Assembly: GCA_047635955.1 (NCBI GenBank)
Contig: JBLIGW010000022.1
Span: 1-12,825 of the forward strand
Length of the DNA stretch: 12,825 bases
Direction: 5' to 3'
From: WFTC01 sp047635955
Lineage (GTDB): Bacteria > Patescibacteriota > Gracilibacteria > UBA1369 > 2-02-FULL-48-14
In this document: positions 6,857 to 12,825 of the stretch, piece after piece
Position numbering within the stretch: the stretch's first letter is position 1
Layout of the letters: every line of letters begins with the position of its first letter
Notes under the pieces: model-generated
What the model saw: the letters and a program-made list of their open reading frames with translations, nothing else
The model's database searches: none
What the model was told of the DNA's origin: nothing
Made by a program: the position numbers and the translations under genes

Positions 6857-8128
6857 CTATACTGTGAATGTGAATAGACTAGCGGCTCCAATCACAAGGA
6901 TTAAAGTCATTCCAAACAGAACCCTTCGTCCAACCCGTTTAGACCCAAAAGAAAGCACTATTAAGCCCTTAGAAAGGGTGTTCGTCATTGCCGCAATGGT
7001 AACCGCAATAGAAGCTGAATTAGCAGATATCTCCCCTGCCTTGTGAAGATTGGCCATAGAGACCGTAATTGCATCTACATCCATCACCCCTGAGAGAAAC
7101 GCCGTTATATAAAGCCCTTGATCACCAAAAGTTTGCGTCGCGTATTTCGAGATCAAAAGCAAAGCTGCAAACAAAAGTCCAAACTGAATCGCTGGCTTAA
7201 GCTGAAATGGACTCTTAAGCTTAAGATCTTTTTCCGTAAATTTAGGCTTTTTATCGTTTTTAGCACTAAACCAAAGAATCAAACATATGAGCAGGCCTGC
7301 CGCACCCATTGAACCCATTGGAACGAGTAGATAAGGCAGGAGCTCTTTGTTCAGAGCGAAAACCTCAAGTAAAACACGAAAGAACATTGCCGTAGAGGCG
7401 AGTAAGATCCCAAAAACAAATGGATTTACTATCTTTTTATTCTTCTTACTTAAGTCTGAGAAACTCATTGAAACAGCAGTAGAAGACACGAGCCCTCCCA
7501 GGAAACCTCCAAAACCAATCCCATTACGTGGCCCAAGCCATTTGATTGCAATGTAACTTAAGAAAGAAATGCTCGAGATCAGCACCACAACAAACCAGAT
7601 AACGTAAGGATTCAGTACCTCTAAAGGTCCCATTATCTCATTAGGAAGAAGAGGTAAAATGACAAATACGATAGCTAAGAATTTAACCCCTGCATAAAAC
7701 TCCTGCTTTGAAACCTTATGAGCAAAATGATGCAGACTCTCTTTAAAGTATAAGAGTAAGAGAACCACCAATGTAGTGCTTGCTGCCATAAGCAGTTGAT
7801 CCATTCCCATCAAAATCCCAATAATAAAAACAAAAATCGCCGCCATTTCGGTAGTAACTCCAGTGTTTACGTTTTTGCTTGCCGTTTTCCAGTACGAAGC
7901 CAACAACAACAAGAAGAAACCCGACGTAAATACCGCAAAAATAGGCGTATTCAGCGAGAAAAGCATATAAGAGACATAACCAAGCATTGCGGTGAGAGAC
8001 ATCGTTCTGAGTCCAAATTGGTGACGTCCTTTTTCATCATAGTGGTCCTTTTCCCGTTCAATCCCAACAAGAGCTCCGAGCAAAAGTGAAAGCCCAAGTC
8101 CCTGAAGGAACATAAGTGGTTCTGTCAT
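6857..8128 (-). CDS. MgtC/SapB N-terminal and DUF4010 membrane protein
   Basis: A 423-residue integral membrane protein with roughly a dozen hydrophobic segments. The N-terminal part (about 1-140) shows the MgtC/SapB pattern: LGALVGIEREKD at 18-29, then FGLRT at 38-42, with the conserved Glu and Arg residues. The rest (about 150-420), with glycine-rich GFGGFLGGLVSSTAVSMSF and GVMDVDAITVSMA, fits DUF4010. Both parts together are the common architecture of this family. Function is not established; MgtC relatives affect Mg2+ homeostasis or virulence-related ATP control, but that should not be carried over to this protein. It is a single-gene unit reading away from the tRNAs, with its own promoter and the shared terminator downstream. 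The start follows the promoter by 22 bases without a Shine-Dalgarno motif. Confidence 0.87.
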   Translation of the reverse strand: MTEPLMFLQGLGLSLLLGALVGIEREKDHYDEKGRHQFGLRTMSLTAMLGYVSYMLFSLNTPIFAVFTSGFFLLLLASYWKTASKNVNTGVTTEMAAIFVFIIGILMGMDQLLMAASTTLVVLLLLYFKESLHHFAHKVSKQEFYAGVKFLAIVFVILPLLPNEIMGPLEVLNPYVIWFVVVLISSISFLSYIAIKWLGPRNGIGFGGFLGGLVSSTAVSMSFSDLSKKNKKIVNPFVFGILLASTAMFFRVLLEVFALNKELLPYLLVPMGSMGAAGLLICLILWFSAKNDKKPKFTEKDLKLKSPFQLKPAIQFGLLFAALLLISKYATQTFGDQGLYITAFLSGVMDVDAITVSMANLHKAGEISANSASIAVTIAAMTNTLSKGLIVLSFGSKRVGRRVLFGMTLILVIGAASLFTFTV

Positions 8129-8150
8129 GTTTTTTGGCGTTAGTAACTAC

Positions 8151-8179
8151 ATTGTAGAAAAAACTTGCCCTTTCCGCAA
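8151..8179 (-). promoter_or_regulatory. Promoter of the MgtC/DUF4010 gene
   Basis: On the minus strand there is TTGCGG (8179-8174), a 17-bp spacer and TACAAT (8156-8151, 5/6). The -10 box ends 22 bases before the ATG at 8128. It overlaps the tRNA promoter on the other strand. Confidence 0.5.
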
Positions 8180-8192
8180 GATCCGCTAAAAT
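8165..8192 (+). promoter_or_regulatory. Promoter of the tRNA-Leu/tRNA-Val unit
   Basis: TTGCCC (8165-8170), a 16-bp spacer and TAAAAT (8187-8192, 5/6). Start would fall near 8199, about 32 bases before the tRNA-Leu. It interleaves with the leftward promoter at 8151-8179. Confidence 0.42.
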
Positions 8193-8230
8193 GCCTTGGC
8201 AGCTTAGCTGTGGTTGAAAATTCAAAAAAC

Positions 8231-8319
8231 GGGCAAGTGGCGGAATTGGTAGACGCGCTAGCTTGAGGGGCTAGTGGACTTTTTTGTCCGTGGAGGTTCA
8301 AGTCCTCTCTTGCCCACCA
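8231..8319 (+). tRNA. tRNA-Leu (GAG)
   Basis: The acceptor stem GGGCAAG (8231-8237) pairs with CTTGCCC (8309-8315), followed by A and an encoded CCA. The anticodon stem CTAGC/GCTAG encloses TTGAGGG with anticodon GAG at 8265-8267. A long variable arm, GGAC-T6-GTCC, marks it as a class II leucine tRNA. The T loop is GTTCAAG-like. It is 16 bases upstream of tRNA-Val and probably co-transcribed with it. Confidence 0.96.
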
Positions 8320-8335
8320 TCAACCCCCATTATAT

Positions 8336-8412
8336 GGGCGCTTAGCTCAGTTGGTTAGAGCGTCTGGTTTACACCCAGAAGGTCATAGGTTCGACTCCTA
8401 TAGCGCCCACCA
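8336..8412 (+). tRNA. tRNA-Val (TAC)
   Basis: The acceptor stem GGGCGCT (8336-8342) pairs with AGCGCCC (8402-8408), followed by A and CCA (8410-8412). The anticodon stem TCTGG/CCAGA encloses TTTACAC, giving anticodon TAC at 8370-8372. The T arm has ATAGG-TTCGACT-CCTAT. The 77-nt length is normal. Its last 19 bases plus five flanking bases recur 188 bp downstream. Confidence 0.97.
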
Positions 8413-8417
8413 TTTCA
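8394..8417 (+). repeat. 24-bp direct repeat, copy 1 (tRNA-Val 3' end)
   Basis: This copy runs from inside the T loop of tRNA-Val (ACTCCTATAGCG...) through the acceptor and CCA to TTTCA. It is identical to 8582-8605, with a period of 188 bp. A tRNA 3' end used this way is typical of integrase att sites. Confidence 0.9.
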
Positions 8418-8581
8418 AAAAGAAGGGTTCACAGTATGTGAACTTTTGTTTTTGACGCTGCGTTAGCAGCAAGGGAGGAGAACCGTAGGTTCGATGCTGA
8501 GTAGGAACGAGAGACGCGACAAAGCAGGCTTTGGGATGTCCGAGTGACGACCTCAGTAAAACATTTGCAAAGCAAATGGAT
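8418..8581. other. 164-bp hairpin-rich insert between tRNA-tail repeats
   Basis: Non-coding block with several short perfect inverted repeats in a row. They are the terminator at 8427-8443, GCTGC-GTTA-GCAGC (8457-8470), GAACC-GTA-GGTTC (8480-8492), CAAAGC-AG-GCTTTG (8520-8533), GGA-TG-TCC (8534-8541) and CATTTGC-AAA-GCAAATG (8562-8578). An outer CTGAG (8497-8501) / CTCAG (8552-8556) pair could close the central part. The middle (about 8454-8556) is visibly richer in G than the surrounding genes. It could be a small non-autonomous mobile repeat, a structured RNA, or the remains of an integrated element. No integrase or transposase lies in the window. Confidence 0.55.
8427..8453 (+). terminator. 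Terminator of the tRNA unit
   Basis: The 7-bp stem GTTCACA (8427-8433) / TGTGAAC (8437-8443) has a GTA loop and a tail TTTTGTTTTT (8444-8453). It ends the tRNA transcript and already lies inside the block between the two 24-bp repeats. Confidence 0.8.
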
Positions 8582-8605
8582 ACTCCTATAGCGCCCACCA
8601 TTTCA
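8582..8605 (+). repeat. 24-bp direct repeat, copy 2 (tRNA-Val 3' tail remnant)
   Basis: Perfect copy of 8394-8417. It includes the 3' half of the T arm, the acceptor strand and CCA of tRNA-Val, but no other part of a tRNA. The rest of the tRNA is absent upstream, so this is a tail fragment and not a second gene. Confidence 0.9.
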
Positions 8606-8632
8606 TGGAAAAGTTCCACCTTCTAGATAAGG

Positions 8633-8659
8633 TCGACTTTGAGGTCATTCTACGATAAT
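8633..8659 (+). promoter_or_regulatory. Possible promoter of the beta-helix protein gene
   Basis: TCGACT (8633-8638, 4/6), a short 15-bp spacer and GATAAT (8654-8659, 5/6). The spacer is below optimum, so this is a weak call. The remaining sequence up to the ATG at 8692 has no clear ribosome binding site. Confidence 0.28.
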
Positions 8660-8691
8660 TTAAAGTCTACATCAATTAACCAATTCAGACT

Positions 8692-10413
8692 ATGCCCTCT
8701 ACTAAGCGTATTTCTAGCTTTCGCTATCTTGTGATGATTCTTATTGTTACAGTTCTCTCCTTTGGCCCTGGCTTCGGCATGTGGCAAGGGAATGATGGAA
8801 GTAGCTTACAGAGTGCCTTTGCTATGAAAGGTGGCGGAGGCCCAATACTAAGCCTTACATGTAGTCCATTGAGCAGTACGAGTATTTTTGTGGATTCGAC
8901 CGCTAGTCCAGGAGGAGATGGAACTTTTTCTGCACCTTACCGAGGGGTAGTGCCTGCTGCGAGTCACCTTCTGATGGATAGTAGCGTTGAAACCGTGTGC
9001 TTTACGGGACACCTGTACGGAACTTTAGGCTTAGAAGATGCAGCTTCTAGCGAACTCACTCTCACTTCTTATGGAGGTGGAGCAACCTTAGAGCATGCGC
9101 CTGGAGCAGGAGATTATGTCCTTTTAGTGGAACAGCCTAGCAATCTTACGAGTCTTACGGTTAGTGATCTGAGCTTAGTGGGTATCAACGTATTTGAAGA
9201 TCTCACTGATCTGAATATAAAAGATGTGAATGTGGATACAGCAGGTTTAAGTATAGGTATGGATATGGATAGCAACACCAATGTGACCATTGAGAACTTA
9301 GACATGAGTGATAGCACAGAAGAACTACTGCGCATTCGTTACTCCAGTTATTTAGAGATGGACAATGTCATGCTTGCTTATGGTGGACAAAATGGAACCG
9401 ATGCTGCGCTGTTTCTTTACGATATTGATGATGTTTCTATGACTGAAGTTGTAATTACCGACCCACTTGGAAAGGAGGGTTTGCATGCTAGTCAAGTAGA
9501 CGACATCAGCATGAGTGAAGTAGCTGTATTCCGTGCTGCTAATGATGCTATGGAGTTTTCAAATAGCGCAATCATTTACATGAGCCAAACCATCATTTTT
9601 GACTCTCTGGGAAGCCATATTCGGATTGACGATTTTACTGACTTTACTATAGAGGATAGTTACCTTTATGGGTCTACCTATGATTCTATATCGGCAGATT
9701 ATGGGGGTTCAGCCGTCATTACTTCAACTACTATTTATGAGTCAGGTGCAGAAGGGATTGGCATATTTGACGTAGAAAGCGTAGATATTTATGATAATCG
9801 AATTGAGTTTTATACTGATGAAGCCATTCACATCAATACTGCTGGAGAAGTATTGATCAATTCCAATAAAATACAAGCCCCTGTGGCTCAATCAGGGTCT
9901 CGTGGAATCAAGATGCGGAGCGTGGATGTGGGGCTCATCAAGAACAATTTTATTGTGGACACCGAACGCGCTTTATATCTGGATAACAATGGAGCTATCT
10001 CTTTCCTCAACAACAGTTTTTCTGGCAATGATGTTGCTTTATATGCCACTAGTACCGCCGCGGACTCCATTACTTCGAAGAATAATGCTTTTTACTGTGT
10101 AGACAGTGGTGACGAAGCTTACAATTGGGATTCCAGCAGAGATGAAAGTATTAGTTTGGACTCTGACTACAATCTATTTGAAGGTTGTGATGTCGCCAAT
10201 TCAGAAAATGATCTGATCGACTGGCAAGCAGATTGGGGTTACGATACAAACTCTTTGGAAGGAATCGTCTTTTTCATTTCCTCTAGCGATCTTCACATTG
10301 GAGCTCTTTCTGATGCACTTGGAGCTGGTACGCCTGTAGGTGATGTAAGCACTGACATCGACGGCGATGCGCGTGATGCTAGTGCGCCAGATATTGGGGC
10401 GGATGAGGCTTAG
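8692..10413 (+). CDS. Secreted right-handed parallel beta-helix protein
   Basis: A 573-residue exported protein. Residues 1-44 form a basic then hydrophobic signal peptide ending SAFA, followed by a glycine-rich MKGGGGP. Residues about 60-110 (IFVDSTASPGGDGTFSAPYRGVVPAA) are the usual opening of secreted parallel beta-helix proteins. From about 130 to 480 there are short repeated strands of the type 'I-x-D-N-x-I' (LTSLTVSDLSLVGINV, VDIYDNRIEF, VLINSNKIQA, LIKNNFIV, ISFLNNSFSGN). These are the rungs of a right-handed beta helix. The C-terminus, DIDGDARDASAPDIGADEA, is the end motif seen in choice-of-anchor Q-type proteins. Such folds bind or cut polysaccharide, but I cannot see a convincing catalytic set, so the substrate is unknown. 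It is monocistronic, with a hairpin terminator after it. Confidence 0.82.
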   Translation: MPSTKRISSFRYLVMILIVTVLSFGPGFGMWQGNDGSSLQSAFAMKGGGGPILSLTCSPLSSTSIFVDSTASPGGDGTFSAPYRGVVPAASHLLMDSSVETVCFTGHLYGTLGLEDAASSELTLTSYGGGATLEHAPGAGDYVLLVEQPSNLTSLTVSDLSLVGINVFEDLTDLNIKDVNVDTAGLSIGMDMDSNTNVTIENLDMSDSTEELLRIRYSSYLEMDNVMLAYGGQNGTDAALFLYDIDDVSMTEVVITDPLGKEGLHASQVDDISMSEVAVFRAANDAMEFSNSAIIYMSQTIIFDSLGSHIRIDDFTDFTIEDSYLYGSTYDSISADYGGSAVITSTTIYESGAEGIGIFDVESVDIYDNRIEFYTDEAIHINTAGEVLINSNKIQAPVAQSGSRGIKMRSVDVGLIKNNFIVDTERALYLDNNGAISFLNNSFSGNDVALYATSTAADSITSKNNAFYCVDSGDEAYNWDSSRDESISLDSDYNLFEGCDVANSENDLIDWQADWGYDTNSLEGIVFFISSSDLHIGALSDALGAGTPVGDVSTDIDGDARDASAPDIGADEA

Positions 10414-10462
10414 TATTTTTTCGGAACTCGAATAAGTAGCAACCAATCCGCTGTGAACCACC

Positions 10463-10502
10463 ACTTCAAAAGACCCCTCATTTCTGAGAGGTCTTTTGAA
10501 GT
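10463..10502. terminator. Long inverted repeat between converging genes
   Basis: The perfect 13-bp stem ACTTCAAAAGACC (10463-10475) / GGTCTTTTGAAGT (10490-10502) contains an inner CTCA/TGAG pair. It sits between the beta-helix stop (10413) and the opposing stop at 10514 and probably terminates both. Neither side has a clean T-run immediately after the stem. Confidence 0.72.
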
Positions 10503-10513
10503 GAAAAAAGAAA

Positions 10514-10672
10514 TTATTTCTTTGTAGAAAGAATTTTGTACATTCCACATCCACATTCACCACACTTACCTTTCATGGCTGGACGACCGTTTTTCATTTT
10601 AACTTCTGTCGTTTCAACCATAGTACGAGATTCCTTACACTTCATACAGTATCCTTTTACTTCATCTGACAT
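10514..10672 (-). CDS. DUF5679 family small zinc-ribbon protein
   Basis: A 52-residue protein. It opens with an acidic MSDEVKGY, then CxxC at Cys9 and Cys12. A middle segment, TEVKMKNGRPAMKGKC, leads to Cys37-x-x-Cys40-x-Cys42, then GMYKI and a basic tail. The spacing of two cysteine pairs and the 'MKNGRPAxKGxC' core match DUF5679 as I know it. Such proteins bind a metal, most likely zinc, and have no established function; they are common as tiny stand-alone genes in CPR bacteria and some others. The reading frame has an ATG start, a TAA stop and no interruption. It converges with the beta-helix gene and shares the hairpin between them. No ribosome binding site is visible before the ATG. Confidence 0.9.
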   Translation of the reverse strand: MSDEVKGYCMKCKESRTMVETTEVKMKNGRPAMKGKCGECGCGMYKILSTKK

Positions 10673-10716
10673 GAAAATTGGGTTTAAAATATATTAATCT
10701 AGAATAGATCGCATGA

Positions 10717-10722
10717 ACTATA
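10717..10722 (-). promoter_or_regulatory. Possible extended -10 promoter of the DUF5679 gene
   Basis: On the minus strand the sequence TGCTATAGT contains an extended -10 (TGnTATAGT, 5/6 in the hexamer) with no good -35. It would give a leader of roughly 40 nt before the ATG at 10672. Confidence 0.3.
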
Positions 10723-10763
10723 GCACAGCGTAAGCAAAAAAACACCTCCAGCCCCTCTCACAC

Positions 10764-10792
10764 TTGAGGGAAAGGCCCTTTTATGATATAAT
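10764..10792 (+). promoter_or_regulatory. Strong promoter of the large acidic protein gene
   Basis: TTGAGG (10764-10769), a 17-bp spacer and a perfect TATAAT (10787-10792). The best -10 box in the window. The leader would be about 18-20 nt before the ATG at 10818. A short inverted repeat, CCCTC (10753-10757) / GAGGG (10766-10770), overlaps the -35 and could be an operator, though it may be chance. Confidence 0.75.
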
Positions 10793-10817
10793 CATAAGAT
10801 TTATTAAACACTTACGT

Positions 10818-12825
10818 ATGGGCAGTCGAAGACATCACGAAACCTCACCGGGAGGTGATAATGAAACTAACAGAGAACATTACGACCGAAGTGATCGTAA
10901 AACTGACCGTCAAGAAAGACGTGAAGCTCGCCAAGAAGCACGAGAGGGTTTTCGTGGTGAACGAGACTCTATTAGGAGTGAGATCGACTTAAGCAATGCC
11001 CGGCTTCCCCGTCGTCTTAAAATTAGACTGGCGGAAGCTGAAGAGTTAATTGCTCAACATGAAGCTGAAAATCTTGATTTTGACCTGAAAGACTTCAATG
11101 CGATTAAATCTCGTGTTGACCTACTTGGAGACAATTTCGATGAAGGAGACTACGAAGAAGGAGGTAAAGCACCACAAAAGAACGTAATGCGCTCTGATCT
11201 ACAAGAACTACGCGACATGATTCGTGGACTTAGAACGTCTTTGAGACGTCATGTTAACCATATTGAAGACCAAGACAGCATCGCACCAATCATTGTGCGT
11301 CCAGACCATGGAGGTGTGAATGAAAACCCAGAAGTTCCAAATAATGGAAATGGTGGAGGTTCAAACGAAGCCCCTGATGAAGATAAAGACGAGGATGAAG
11401 ATAAGGATGACGAAGATACAAAACCAGACCCAGACAGTAGTGAGGATTTAGAAGTCCGAGGGAATCGAGAAGAAACACCTGAAGAAAAAGTTGAAGAAAA
11501 AGTTGAACGTGAATCTAAAGAAAAAGCAGCTCGTGAAAAAGCCTCTGAAGAAGCCGAAGAACGAAGAAAAGCCGCTGAAAAAGAGGCTCTTCGAGCAAAA
11601 GAACAAGAAGAAGTTGCCGAAGAAGAGAAAGCGGAAGCGGAAGAAGAAATAAAGCTTCATGACGATGCCGTTAAAGAATTCGGAGAATTAGTTAAGGCAA
11701 TCAATCCTAAATATGACGATGAATTCAGAGCTTGGTACGGAAAAAACAATCTTGATACTGAGGCAATTCAAGAAACAATTGAAGATCTCAAACAAAACTC
11801 GATCCCTCCTGACACAATGACCAAGTTGGAAGAGTCATGGGAGAAATATTTCAATGAATTAACAAAAGAAGTAAATGAATTTCTTCTGAAAGACTATAGT
11901 GAAGACGGAAAAGACGAGAATGGAAACAAAACATATGATGGAGTAACGGAAGCAATGATTCCTGATGTGGAAGTTTTCTGGGAATACTACCAAAAAACAG
12001 ATGAAGAAGCTTGCATCAAAGACTTACGAGCTATTCTTAAAGGACATGCCTCTAAAGAAGGCGCTGAAGCCTTTGAACGTGCACGTCAAAAGTTTATGAC
12101 GGATGGCTTCCGAGAATACTTAGCCAATCATGAGTCAGAAAAAGAAGCTGATGAAAAACGTGAAGAATTAAGTGAAGACCCTCTTAAATGGATCAATGGG
12201 GCTTTTGACAGCATGCCCGAAGTGGACAAAGCAGGAATGGAAAGAAAAGGCCCAGAACTAGAAAACGGAATTACACTTGAACTTGAAGGAAGTAGCTTAG
12301 ACTTAACTTTTAACGACGGACTTTGGACAATAAGCACCAAATACCCTGACATGTTCAGAGACGGAGTCAGCTTGAGTTATGAAGACCCAAGTGACGCATT
12401 AGTTGATGCACGTAAAGTGCTTAGAGAGGTCGTTTTCCTAGATGAAGTGATGAGAGACAGTGCTGAAGAGACTCCTCACGAAGATTTCAAACATCAGCCA
12501 ATTCAAATAACAGCCAGTGGAACACTAACCTTTAAAGACAACAGTTACTGGTTAAATGACACTCATAACTGGGAAAGCCGTCCAGGGAAATACCAAGCCA
12601 ATCACCTTGTAGACATTCAATCTATTGCAAATGCTGCAAACACAGCTTATTTAGCTGACCACCCTTACGTCGAAAGTCTAACTGACTGGAACAAAGGATA
12701 TGAAGGTGCAAAGAAGCATGCAGATGCAGCAATCGCACTGATGCAAGAAAGAGGGTTCGGGCTAACAATAACGCCAGATAAAAACAATTCAGAATTTACA
12801 GTTGGAGCAAATGACCAGGCCTTAA
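10818..12825 (+). CDS. Large acidic coiled-coil protein of unknown function, C-terminus beyond window
   Basis: An open frame of at least 669 codons, cut by the right edge. The protein starts MGSRRHHETSPGGDNET, with no signal peptide and no membrane segment in the visible part. Residues about 20-60 are rich in Arg and Glu. Residues about 60-155 look helical. An Asn/Gly-rich linker (about 165-185) leads to an Asp/Lys-rich run at about 187-212. A highly charged Glu/Lys/Ala segment at about 217-280, such as EEKVEEKVERESKEKAAREK, is likely a single long helix or coiled coil and contains a 12-bp tandem repeat (11481-11504). Residues about 285-669 form a mixed helical region with few cysteines, including a GITLELEGSSLDLTF strand-like segment. 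I recognise no family. The start is supported by the promoter 25 bases upstream, not by a ribosome binding site. It is probably cytoplasmic unless an export signal lies elsewhere. Confidence 0.85.
   Translation, partial: MGSRRHHETSPGGDNETNREHYDRSDRKTDRQERREARQEAREGFRGERDSIRSEIDLSNARLPRRLKIRLAEAEELIAQHEAENLDFDLKDFNAIKSRVDLLGDNFDEGDYEEGGKAPQKNVMRSDLQELRDMIRGLRTSLRRHVNHIEDQDSIAPIIVRPDHGGVNENPEVPNNGNGGGSNEAPDEDKDEDEDKDDEDTKPDPDSSEDLEVRGNREETPEEKVEEKVERESKEKAAREKASEEAEERRKAAEKEALRAKEQEEVAEEEKAEAEEEIKLHDDAVKEFGELVKAINPKYDDEFRAWYGKNNLDTEAIQETIEDLKQNSIPPDTMTKLEESWEKYFNELTKEVNEFLLKDYSEDGKDENGNKTYDGVTEAMIPDVEVFWEYYQKTDEEACIKDLRAILKGHASKEGAEAFERARQKFMTDGFREYLANHESEKEADEKREELSEDPLKWINGAFDSMPEVDKAGMERKGPELENGITLELEGSSLDLTFNDGLWTISTKYPDMFRDGVSLSYEDPSDALVDARKVLREVVFLDEVMRDSAEETPHEDFKHQPIQITASGTLTFKDNSYWLNDTHNWESRPGKYQANHLVDIQSIANAANTAYLADHPYVESLTDWNKGYEGAKKHADAAIALMQERGFGLTITPDKNNSEFTVGANDQAL

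Noticed and set aside
8336..8605. Group I intron or split tRNA-Val
   Set aside because: The first tRNA-Val is complete with all arms and CCA; only its tail recurs, so nothing is split.
8394..8605. CRISPR array
   Set aside because: There are only two repeat copies, one is part of a tRNA, the spacing is 164 bp, and no cas gene is present.
8398..8619. Leftward 73-codon ORF across the tRNA-Val tail repeats
   Set aside because: It starts inside repeat copy 2 and its frame covers the tRNA 3' end, the terminator and the hairpin block. The product has no recognisable fold and is explained by the repeat structure.
10201..10563. Leftward 120-codon ORF over the end of the beta-helix gene
   Set aside because: It overlaps two better-supported genes and runs through the long inverted repeat. 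Its frame differs from that of the DUF5679 gene.
11448..11660. Leftward 70-codon Phe-rich ORF
   Set aside because: Its Phe-rich composition is the reverse complement of the Glu/Lys-rich coiled-coil codons of the rightward gene, so it is a shadow.
1..12825. TGA recoding as in Gracilibacteria
   Set aside because: No conserved protein here contains an in-frame TGA, and the yggT TGA falls at the normal family length. The standard code explains everything.

Overview
The window reads as bacterial chromosome of moderate GC (estimated by eye at a little over 40%), standard code with TAA/TAG/TGA stops, tRNAs with encoded CCA, and compact gene spacing. The mix is typical of Patescibacteria/CPR genomes, possibly a Peregrinibacteria-like lineage: large Ig-like surface proteins with an anchor-like tail, a sigma-70 region 4 + HARE-HTH protein, a tiny DUF5679 zinc ribbon, and almost no Shine-Dalgarno sites. 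The lineage call is an inference from gene content only. There is no plasmid, phage or CRISPR signature.

Left part (1-4020): a leftward pair encodes a PKD + 7TM membrane protein and, overlapping by one base, the start of an ATP-grasp alpha-L-glutamate-ligase-like protein cut by the window edge. A divergent rightward gene encodes a 748-residue secreted multi-Ig/Fn3 protein with a TPETG-hydrophobic-RRK tail. The two directions share a 79-bp region with interleaved promoters. A GC-rich hairpin with a T-run ends this unit.

Middle (4021-8130): yggT and cysS overlap by ATGA and form a small operon. A separate gene with its own TTGACA-type promoter encodes a region-4/HARE-HTH DNA-binding protein. 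It converges on a leftward MgtC/DUF4010 membrane protein, with a strong bidirectional terminator between them.

Right part (8131-12825): a tRNA-Leu(GAG)-tRNA-Val(TAC) pair is followed by a terminator and a 164-bp block rich in short hairpins. The block is flanked by a perfect 24-bp direct repeat that contains the 3' end of tRNA-Val, which resembles an att-site duplication or a tRNA-tail repeat element. Next come a secreted parallel beta-helix protein ending in a DIGADE motif, a leftward 52-residue DUF5679 zinc-ribbon protein, and a strong TTGAGG-N17-TATAAT promoter. That promoter drives a large soluble acidic/coiled-coil protein of unknown function that runs off the window.

Most interesting: the tRNA-tail duplication with its hairpin-rich insert, the unusual PKD version of the 7TM/ATP-grasp ligase system, and the truncated sigma-like HARE-HTH regulator.
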